Positions 19,467 to 25,246 of a stretch of 25,246 bases of DNA are shown in pieces. The translations under genes were made by a program, and so were the position numbers. Origin of the DNA: Streptococcus vestibularis ATCC 49124 (GTDB lineage Bacteria > Bacillota > Bacilli > Lactobacillales > Streptococcaceae). Where the stretch lies: assembly GCF_000188295.1 (NCBI RefSeq), contig NZ_GL831112.1, positions 1,412,982 through 1,438,227 on the forward strand, given 5' to 3'. Each line of letters opens with the position of its first letter. Positions within the stretch are counted from its first letter, which is position 1. The notes under the pieces were generated by a model. The model saw nothing but the letters and a program-made list of their open reading frames with translations. It ran no database searches and was not told the DNA's origin.

Positions 19467-20660
19467 TTAAGTATGGTAGAGGGCATTAATCTTAACGTAA
19501 TCGTAGGAAAGATCGCACCCCCATGCGGTTCCTTTTTCATGTCCAGCATGAAGATCTACCGTAATGGTGACTTCATCGACATGCATGACGTCTTTCATTT
19601 CCTCATCATCAAAGGCAACAGGACTAGAAGCTAGCATGACTGGCAGTCCGCCAATCATAATATCAACATTATCCACAGGCACATCCACACCAGCATAGCC
19701 AACAGCAGCTAAAATACGTCCCCAGTTAGGATCCTCACCAAAGATGGCTGTTTTGACCAAACTTGAACCGACAACAGATTTAGCCATCATACGAGCATCA
19801 AGGGCATTAGGGGCATTAACCACATCAACTTGGATGAGTTTATTGGCACCTTCACCGTCCTTGGCAATTTTCTTAGCCAACTCTTGCATCACGAAATTAA
19901 GCATTTTTGAAAATTTATCAAATTCTAGTGTATCTGGCAGAATCTCTTCATTGAGCGTGCAACCATTGGACATGACAAGCACCATATCATTGGTTGATGT
20001 ATCCCCGTCAACCGTAATCTGATTGAAGGTCTTTTCCACATTTTGGCTCAAGGCCAATTGAAGAGTGTCACTAGAAATATTAGCGTCACAAGTGATAAAC
20101 CCAAGCATGGTCGCCATATTAGGGTGAATCATGCCTGAGCCCTTAGCGACACCAGCCATAGTAACCACATCACGTCCAAAGGTCTCCGTCACAGCAATGG
20201 TCTTAGTCGCTGTATCTGTCGTCAAAATCGCTTTGGCAAAATCATCAGCATTACCATTAACCACCAACTTGGAAAGACCATTTTTCAAGGTATCCAATGG
20301 GAGCAACTCTCCGATAATCCCTGTAGAAGCTACACCAACCAAATCTGGTTCAACACCTAGCTTTTCAGCGGTCCACTCCTGCATAGTGTAAGCATCCTCC
20401 AAACCTTGAGTCCCTGTACAAGAATTGGCTACACCTGAGTTAACAACGATAGCCTTCATTTTTCCAGCCTTTTTAACTGAGGTCTTGGTCACAATTAGAG
20501 GAGCTGCAATAACCTTATTGGTTGTGTAAACACCTGCAACACTGGCTGGTTTTTCAGAGACAATCCAACCAAAATCCATTTTTCTCTTTTTAAATCCTGC
20601 ATGTAGCCCATCTGCTGAGAATCCCAGTGGACTAGCAATCGTTCCATCGATGACTTTCAT
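19467..20660 (-). CDS. argJ: Glutamate N-acetyltransferase / ornithine acetyltransferase
   Basis: 397-aa enzyme that moves the acetyl group from acetylornithine to glutamate, making the acetyl cycle self-sustaining; many homologues also use acetyl-CoA to start it. The self-cleavage site is A183-T184 in HPNMATMLGF, with T184 becoming the N-terminal nucleophile of the beta chain. KGSGMIHP (173-180) and ASTGIIGELLP (111-121) are further family motifs. SD AGGAG, 28 bp after the argC stop. No argA or argE is present here, consistent with the cyclic route. Whether it is mono- or bifunctional cannot be read from the sequence. Confidence 0.96.
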   Translation of the reverse strand: MKVIDGTIASPLGFSADGLHAGFKKRKMDFGWIVSEKPASVAGVYTTNKVIAAPLIVTKTSVKKAGKMKAIVVNSGVANSCTGTQGLEDAYTMQEWTAEKLGVEPDLVGVASTGIIGELLPLDTLKNGLSKLVVNGNADDFAKAILTTDTATKTIAVTETFGRDVVTMAGVAKGSGMIHPNMATMLGFITCDANISSDTLQLALSQNVEKTFNQITVDGDTSTNDMVLVMSNGCTLNEEILPDTLEFDKFSKMLNFVMQELAKKIAKDGEGANKLIQVDVVNAPNALDARMMAKSVVGSSLVKTAIFGEDPNWGRILAAVGYAGVDVPVDNVDIMIGGLPVMLASSPVAFDDEEMKDVMHVDEVTITVDLHAGHEKGTAWGCDLSYDYVKINALYHT

Positions 20661-20688
20661 ATTTTTTCTCCTAACTCTATGCTTACAT

Positions 20689-21711
20689 CTACAAGTATGA
20701 CGGTGTCATAAGCAAACCTTCCGTCTCATCCCACCCCTGCATGAGGTTGAGATTTTGCACTGCCTGTCCAGCAGCTCCTTTAAGCAGATTATCAATGACT
20801 GAAATGACTGTCAGAACATTGGTTTTTTCATTATAGGCAAAGCCAATATCTGTAAAATTCGATCCGATAACGTTGTGCAGTTCTGGCAAGCTGTCTTGTA
20901 CACGTACAAAAGGTTTATCATCGTATGCTTTTGCAAAGGCTGAAGCGACATCAGAGATATCTACGTCCTTCTTCAACTTACAATAAACCGTAGCCATGAT
21001 TCCGCGATTAACTGGTAAAAGCGACGTTGAGAACTGAATCTCAGGCATTTCCGGATCAAAGGTCCGCAAGGTTTGAACAATTTCAGGAATATGCTGATGA
21101 TGATTGAGTTTATAAGTCACGTAATTATCGTGAACATTGACAAAATGACTAGACTCACTCAAAGCCTTACCCGCACCAGTTAAACCAGACTTGGCATCCA
21201 CAATGACACTATCCGTCTCAATCAGATCAGAAGCAACCAAAGGAAGCAAGGCCAACTCCGTCGCTGTTGCATAGCATCCAGGATTGGCAATAAATTTCTT
21301 ATCCTTCACATCTGTATATTCTGATAATGCGTATGTAAATTTATTCAAAACACTCTGCTTAGCAGGTGATTTTTTATACCATTCTTGATAAACACCTGCT
21401 GGCAAGCGATGATCGCCAGACAAATCAATAATTGGAAAATCAGCCAGAACAAATTTCTCTGCTAGCGAACTAGCAACTCCTGAAGGTGTGGCAAAGAAAA
21501 CCAAATCCGCATTTTTCATAATCTTTTCCGCATCATAAGCTTCAATGTCTAAGTCACAAACACCTGTCAGACAGGGATACACATCAGACAATCGTCGGCC
21601 CACTTCTTTGGTTGCGTGAATAGAAACAAGTTCCACTTTTTTATGATTATTCAAAATTTTAACTAACTCTAAACCACTATAACCAGTGATACCAACGATT
21701 GAAATTTTCAT
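20689..21711 (-). CDS. argC: N-acetyl-gamma-glutamyl-phosphate reductase
   Basis: 340-aa NADP-dependent reductase acting after ArgB. The dinucleotide motif is [10 protein letters not shown] (7-16) and the catalytic cysteine is C146 in NPGCYATA (143-150). A histidine-rich HHQHIPEI stretch contains the conserved active-site histidine region. ATG 21711 has AAGGAG. It is first in argCJBD, with a promoter containing an ARG-box-like site, so arginine repression through ArgR/AhrC-type regulators is likely. Confidence 0.97.
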   Translation of the reverse strand: MKISIVGITGYSGLELVKILNNHKKVELVSIHATKEVGRRLSDVYPCLTGVCDLDIEAYDAEKIMKNADLVFFATPSGVASSLAEKFVLADFPIIDLSGDHRLPAGVYQEWYKKSPAKQSVLNKFTYALSEYTDVKDKKFIANPGCYATATELALLPLVASDLIETDSVIVDAKSGLTGAGKALSESSHFVNVHDNYVTYKLNHHQHIPEIVQTLRTFDPEMPEIQFSTSLLPVNRGIMATVYCKLKKDVDISDVASAFAKAYDDKPFVRVQDSLPELHNVIGSNFTDIGFAYNEKTNVLTVISVIDNLLKGAAGQAVQNLNLMQGWDETEGLLMTPSYL

Positions 21712-21725
21712 TTATGTACTCCTTT

Positions 21726-21739
21726 TGAATAAATATGTA
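21726..21739. promoter_or_regulatory. Second, weaker ARG-box-like site
   Basis: TGAAT-AAAT-ATGTA matches the left half of TGAATWWWWATTCA fully and the right half at 3/5. It lies between the argC -10 and SD, centred 24 bp from the stronger box. Confidence 0.4.
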
Positions 21740-21742
21740 ATC

Positions 21743-21771
21743 AGTTTATTGCATTTTTATTCATTTGTCAA
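21743..21771 (-). promoter_or_regulatory. argC promoter
   Basis: Minus-strand TTGACA (21771-21766) perfect -35, 17-bp spacer, TAAACT (21748-21743). The ARG box lies entirely in the spacer. Confidence 0.8.
21750..21763. promoter_or_regulatory. ARG box (ArgR/AhrC operator) in the argC promoter
   Basis: TGCAT-TTTT-ATTCA differs from the palindromic consensus TGAATWWWWATTCA at one position. Its placement between -35 and -10 is classic for repression. The consensus is established for ArgR-type regulators; binding here is inference. Confidence 0.7.
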
Positions 21772-21791
21772 GAAAAATGTAATTAATATAA

Positions 21792-21823
21792 AAAACAAGC
21801 AGTCTTTTTCAACTACTTGTTTT
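21792..21823 (-). terminator. Terminator of the amidase-aminotransferase operon
   Basis: Minus-strand AAAACAAGTAGT - 8-nt loop - ACTGCTTGTTTT pairs along 12 positions (one G:U) and continues into U residues. Starts 13 bp after the aminotransferase stop. Confidence 0.85.
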
Positions 21824-21835
21824 CATGATCACTAT

Positions 21836-23017
21836 CTAGTTATTAAATAAATGCAAGTTGGCAATACGATCAACCGCTTCGACCAGACGCTCTGGCTCTA
21901 CCAAAAGCCCAATACGAACATAAGCATCACCCGCAGGACCAAATCCTTTACCTGGTGCAACAGCAACATGGGCCTTCTCAAGCAAAAGATCTGCAAAACT
22001 CTCACTGGTATAGCCCTCAGGTACAGGCATCCAAGCATAGAAGGAACCTTTAGATGGAAAGGCCTGCCAGCCAATCTTAGCAGCTGATTGCGTAAAAGCA
22101 TCTCGACGGCTATCATAAACCGCATTTAGTTGGGCCACTGCCTCCTCAGATTTAGGATCTAAGAGGGCTGCAATCCCAGCCTCCTGCAAAGCGGGAAAAA
22201 TTCCCACAAAAAGATGGTCTTGAATCAGATTCAAGGCTTCAATCATCCGAGCATTTCCAGCTGCAAAGGCTAAACGCCAACCAGCCATATTAAAAGTTTT
22301 CGAGAAAGTATAGAACTCAATCCCCACATCTTTAGCACCAGGCGTTGATAAAAAGCTAGGATTCTCATATCCCCTATAACCCAAAGCTCCATAGGCTAAA
22401 TCACTCACCACTCCTACTTCGTAGGTCTTAGCCCAAGCAACTAACTTTTCATAAAAAGCCTTAGTCGCCACAGCCCCCGTAGGATTATTCGGATAATTGA
22501 TATAGATAAACTTAGCCCGGCGAGCTGTCTCCTCAGGAATGGCATCTAGATCTGGTAAGAAATCATTTTTAGCCGTCAAAAGAAAGGTCTCATAGGCTAC
22601 ACGTCCTAGGCTCACTCCTGATAAATAATCTGGATAACCTGGGTCAGGCAAGAGCAGGAGGTCACCAGGATTCATCAAAGCTAGAGGCAATTCCACTAGT
22701 CCAATTTTAGCTCCACCCATGACACAAATCTCACGCTCTGCATCCAAATTGACCCCATAATGTTTTTCGTAAAAACTAGCAGCTGCTTCTTTAAAGGGAC
22801 GATTGCCTCGAAACTGTGAATACTTATGGCTAGCAGGATTTTTCGCTGAAAGACACAGCGACTCAACAATATGGTCATAGGTCGGTTGGTCGGGATTGCC
22901 CTGACCGAGATTGATAACATCTGCGCCTTCCGCTACCTTAGCATTAACTTTAGCAACCAAACCTGCAAAAAACTGTTCTGGCAATGCCTTCAATAAATCC
23001 GATTCTTCAAATAACAT
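21836..23017 (-). CDS. Class I/II PLP-dependent aminotransferase (MtnE/YkrV-like candidate)
   Basis: 393-aa fold-type I aminotransferase. INLGQGNPDQPT (35-46) is the N-terminal substrate motif, YPNNPTG (175-181) binds the cofactor, the Schiff-base lysine is K240 in TFSKTFNMAGWR, and R248 should bind phosphate; the C-terminal carboxylate-binding arginine is in YVRIGLL. Substrate is not decided by sequence alone. Being 9 bp downstream of a nitrilase-family amidase, whose stop overlaps its SD (TAAGGAG), suggests a glutamine-using transaminase paired with an omega-amidase, as in the Bacillus MtnE/MtnU (YkrV/YkrU) pair. LL-diaminopimelate or aromatic aminotransferase activity remain alternatives. 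Confidence 0.88.
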   Translation of the reverse strand: MLFEESDLLKALPEQFFAGLVAKVNAKVAEGADVINLGQGNPDQPTYDHIVESLCLSAKNPASHKYSQFRGNRPFKEAAASFYEKHYGVNLDAEREICVMGGAKIGLVELPLALMNPGDLLLLPDPGYPDYLSGVSLGRVAYETFLLTAKNDFLPDLDAIPEETARRAKFIYINYPNNPTGAVATKAFYEKLVAWAKTYEVGVVSDLAYGALGYRGYENPSFLSTPGAKDVGIEFYTFSKTFNMAGWRLAFAAGNARMIEALNLIQDHLFVGIFPALQEAGIAALLDPKSEEAVAQLNAVYDSRRDAFTQSAAKIGWQAFPSKGSFYAWMPVPEGYTSESFADLLLEKAHVAVAPGKGFGPAGDAYVRIGLLVEPERLVEAVDRIANLHLFNN

Positions 23018-23026
23018 AAACGCTCC

Positions 23027-23809
23027 TTAATGATACAAGTCCGTGCGACGATCCTCAAAAACAGGAATCTGACCTCGAACCTTATCTACCTCTTCAAGAT
23101 TAATATCGGCCGTAAAAATGCCTTCCTCATGCTCCTTGGATTGTAAGACCACATTTCCAAGTGGATCTATAACCATAGAATGTCCTGAAAAGACATCGTC
23201 TGGTCCTGTTCCGACACGATTAACAGCAACTACAAAAGCTTGATTTTCAACCGCACGCGCCTTTAACAAAATCTCCCATTGCTGCACACGAGGTTCTGGC
23301 CACTGCGCTACCACAAAAAGTACCTTGGCTCCTTGTGCCATCTGTGTTCGCACCCATTCAGGAAAACGAATATCATAACAAATGACACTAGCAGCTGTCA
23401 CACCATCAAGCTCAAAAACAGACTCACCCGACCCAGCAGACATGTACTGGTCCTCTGCCATAAGGCCAAAGAGATGGACCTTGCTATAGGTATTGATTAA
23501 GTCCCCAGACTTATTGTAGACATAGGTCGTGTTGTAGAATTTGCCGTCCTTCTCAATAGCAACAGACCCTCCGATAATAGCCACAGCATGTTTCCTAGCA
23601 AAATGAGACAAGAGTTCTTGAGAGTCCAAACCATCCTTATCTGCAAGCCCATCCAGTTCATCTAAAGCATAGCCTGTATTCCACATTTCAGGAAGTACAA
23701 TGACATCAGGATTGTCATCAAGCGCCCTTTCCAACATTTTTTTCACATGCTTTTTATTTTCCACAGGCTGCCCGTGTGCAACATCCATCTGTACCAATGC
23801 GATTTTCAT
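23027..23809 (-). CDS. Carbon-nitrogen hydrolase, omega-amidase candidate (MtnU/YkrU-like)
   Basis: 260-aa nitrilase-superfamily amidase. The catalytic triad is E41 (VLPEMWNTG), K110 (YSKVHLFG) and C144 (VICYDIRFPE). The Nit2/omega-amidase type is suggested by size, the PEMWNTGY motif and the paired transaminase. The likely reaction is hydrolysis of alpha-ketoglutaramate or a similar amide to the keto acid and ammonia. ATG 23809 has only GAGG as SD. A promoter with TATAAT lies just upstream. First gene of a two-gene operon. Confidence 0.9.
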   Translation of the reverse strand: MKIALVQMDVAHGQPVENKKHVKKMLERALDDNPDVIVLPEMWNTGYALDELDGLADKDGLDSQELLSHFARKHAVAIIGGSVAIEKDGKFYNTTYVYNKSGDLINTYSKVHLFGLMAEDQYMSAGSGESVFELDGVTAASVICYDIRFPEWVRTQMAQGAKVLFVVAQWPEPRVQQWEILLKARAVENQAFVVAVNRVGTGPDDVFSGHSMVIDPLGNVVLQSKEHEEGIFTADINLEEVDKVRGQIPVFEDRRTDLYH

Positions 23810-23833
23810 AGTAACCTCGATTCTATATTAACC

Positions 23834-23839
23834 ATTATA
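23834..23839 (-). promoter_or_regulatory. Extended -10 promoter of the amidase-aminotransferase operon
   Basis: Minus-strand TGCTATAAT gives a perfect TATAAT with a TG extension. Around the -35 there is only a T-rich TTTTGT at 17 bp. Leader of about 20 nt to the ATG. Confidence 0.65.
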
Positions 23840-23899
23840 GCACTCCAAAAGACGTCACAAAAATTGAAAAATCCAATCTCATGATAAAGAAAGCCTATC

Positions 23900-23926
23900 A
23901 AAAAAGGCTGGACACATTGTCCAACC
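23900..23926 (-). terminator. Terminator after the M15B carboxypeptidase gene
   Basis: Minus-strand GGTTGGAC-AATGT-GTCCAGCC followed by U6; an 8-bp stem with one G:U pair, 15 bp after the stop. Confidence 0.9.
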
Positions 23927-23941
23927 TGATTCATTACTTCA

Positions 23942-25246
23942 TTAAGCAATGTCAACGTAACGACGAGCACCACTTGCTGTCACGTATGAAAGCCATTGAC
24001 GGCCATCGGCTGTCAGAACCTTATCGTAGTTGACACTCATACCCTTGTCATAGTAGGTCAACTCTGGACTTGCAACCTTGGCTTCTGCCTTGATTGACGC
24101 ACGACCTGTGAAAGTATAACGACCTGACTCTGGGAGACTTGGTTTAGCAACTGGTTTGACTTCTGGTTTAGCTGTGGCAATGTCAACATAACGACGAGCA
24201 CCACTTGCTGCTACGTATGAAATCCATTGACGGCCATCAGCTGTCAGAACCTTATCGTAGTTGACACTCATACCTTTGTCATAGTAGGCCAATTCTGGGC
24301 TTGAAACCTTGGCTTCCGCCTTGATTGACGCACGACCTATGAAGGTATAACGGCCTGACTCTGGGAGACTTGGTTTATCCGCTGGTTTAGCAACTGGTTT
24401 GACTTCTGGCTTAGCCTCTGCTTTAGCTGCGGCAATGTCAACATAACGACGAGCACCACTTGCTGCTACGTATGAAAGCCATTGACGGCCATCAGCTGTC
24501 AGAACCTTATCATAGTTAACACTCATACCTTTGTCATAGTAGGCCAATTCTGGGCTTGAAACCTTGGCTTCCGCCTTGATTGACGCACGACCTGTAAAGC
24601 TATAAGTTCCTGTCGCTGGAAGATTGATGGCACCTGTAGTGGCTGGTTTGCTTTCAGCAGGTTCGCTGCTAGTAGCATAATCACCACCTTGGATACCGAA
24701 GTATTCTTCCAAACTCAAGCCTGAATCGTGAATATCTTTAGCTTCTTTACCCACATAGCGGATGTGCCATGCTTCTGGCATGTAGCCAGTTGAAGCTTCT
24801 TTACCTGCTTGGAAACGAACGATAAAGCCATAGTTATGTGCATTGTCTTTAAGCCATTGGCTAGCACGTGAATCTTCAAGCAAATTACCAGATTTATCGG
24901 TCAAATCAAAGACTAATCCAGTTTGGTGTTCGCTATATCCAGGACGAGCTGAGTAACGGTCCGCAGCTGCCTGACCATCACGGCTAACATAGTTGTCGTA
25001 AAGAGTCTTTTGATAGTTATAAGAACGGAAACCACTGTATGAACGTCCAACATTCAAACCTTGGTTAATCATATCGTCACGAAGGCGAACAAAGGCTGCC
25101 TTAGCTGTAGGATTTTCACCTGGGTTATAGTCCTTAGAAAGACCATGTTTCTTATTGACAATGATAATATCATCGTATTTACCATGAACACTATAGTAAG
25201 AACCGTTATTTGTCAATTTTCCTGTAACTTTAGTTTCAGTGACTTG
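23942..25246 (-). CDS. M15B (VanY/LdcB-like) D,D- or L,D-carboxypeptidase with three SH3b repeats, 5' end outside window
   Basis: 434 residues in the window; the reading frame stays open to 25246, so the true start lies beyond the edge and the TTG at 25216 is not it. The peptidase domain (about 25-185 of the visible part) has the zinc motif SEHQTGLVFD with H107 and D114, and PEAWHIRY with E158 and H161, as in VanY/LdcB. It would trim the C-terminal amino acid of peptidoglycan stem peptides outside the cell. A Ser/Glu/Pro linker then leads to three 64-residue SH3_5-like repeats separated by Lys/Pro/Val/Glu linkers of 21 and 13 residues; these probably bind the wall. A signal peptide or lipobox would be upstream, not visible. 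Confidence 0.92.
   Translation of the reverse strand, partial: QVTETKVTGKLTNNGSYYSVHGKYDDIIIVNKKHGLSKDYNPGENPTAKAAFVRLRDDMINQGLNVGRSYSGFRSYNYQKTLYDNYVSRDGQAAADRYSARPGYSEHQTGLVFDLTDKSGNLLEDSRASQWLKDNAHNYGFIVRFQAGKEASTGYMPEAWHIRYVGKEAKDIHDSGLSLEEYFGIQGGDYATSSEPAESKPATTGAINLPATGTYSFTGRASIKAEAKVSSPELAYYDKGMSVNYDKVLTADGRQWLSYVAASGARRYVDIAAAKAEAKPEVKPVAKPADKPSLPESGRYTFIGRASIKAEAKVSSPELAYYDKGMSVNYDKVLTADGRQWISYVAASGARRYVDIATAKPEVKPVAKPSLPESGRYTFTGRASIKAEAKVASPELTYYDKGMSVNYDKVLTADGRQWLSYVTASGARRYVDIA
23945..24136 (-). repeat. SH3b repeat 3 (C-terminal)
   Basis: 64 codons from LPESGRYTFT to ARRYVDIA followed directly by the stop. Differs from repeat 2 by five residues. Part of a three-copy in-frame DNA repeat. 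Confidence 0.9.
24176..24367 (-). repeat. SH3b repeat 2
   Basis: 64 codons, LPESGRYTFI to ARRYVDIA. Separated from repeat 3 by a 13-residue Lys/Pro-rich linker. Confidence 0.9.
24431..24622 (-). repeat. SH3b repeat 1
   Basis: 64 codons, LPATGTYSFT to ARRYVDIA. The first ten residues differ most from the other copies, while the rest is almost identical to repeat 2. The linker to repeat 2 is 21 residues, a longer version of the later linker. Confidence 0.9.

Noticed and set aside
23945..24622. CRISPR-like spaced repeats
   Set aside because: Units are 192 bp, in frame, and encode SH3b domains; spacers are related Lys/Pro linkers.

Overview
The window reads as chromosomal, mostly housekeeping DNA of a low-GC Firmicute, almost certainly a Streptococcus and most likely of the salivarius/thermophilus group. 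This rests on the F1Fo-ATPase operon in streptococcal order c-a-b-delta-alpha-gamma-beta-epsilon without atpI, the very short c subunit, the streptococcal subunit sequences, A/T-rich intergenic regions with TATAAT-type promoters and U-run terminators, and a wall hydrolase carrying SH3_5-type repeats. The species call is inference. There is no rRNA, tRNA, CRISPR array, IS element or phage gene, and no clear sign of recent transfer.

Layout. Nearly everything is on the minus strand, so read from right to left. 25246-23942: 3' part of an M15B (VanY/LdcB-like) carboxypeptidase ending in three near-identical SH3b repeats. 23809-21836: a two-gene operon of a nitrilase-family amidase (omega-amidase candidate) and a class I/II aminotransferase. 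21711-17569: argC-argJ-argB-argD, the acetyl-cycle part of ornithine/arginine synthesis, with an ARG-box-like operator inside the argC promoter. 16651-17529 (plus strand, the only plus-strand gene): a membrane-anchored polysaccharide deacetylase, convergent with argD across a shared bidirectional terminator and divergent from hom. 16476-13369: hom-thrB-rarD (threonine branch plus an EamA/RarD transporter). 13256-12639: an anchored two-PepSY-domain protein. 12505-12302: a 67-aa protein of unknown function. 12180-8043: a T-box riboswitch followed by a flavin reductase-like gene, a GNAT acetyltransferase and valS. 7866-1545: atpEBFHAGDC. 1287-7: ftsW.

How the parts fit. Amino-acid supply is the main theme: arginine (ARG box), homoserine/threonine (a palindrome over the hom promoter), valyl-tRNA (T-box) and a transaminase/amidase pair. 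The ATPase operon supplies proton extrusion. FtsW, the deacetylase and the M15B enzyme belong to the cell envelope.

I did not find a wholly new defence or mobile system. The observations most worth checking are regulatory: three helically phased cre-like sites and a palindrome upstream of the atp promoter; a full-consensus cre between the promoter and start of the unknown 67-aa gene; a T-box that reads through two unrelated genes before valS; three half-sites over the hom promoter; and an SD-bearing hairpin between hom and thrB.
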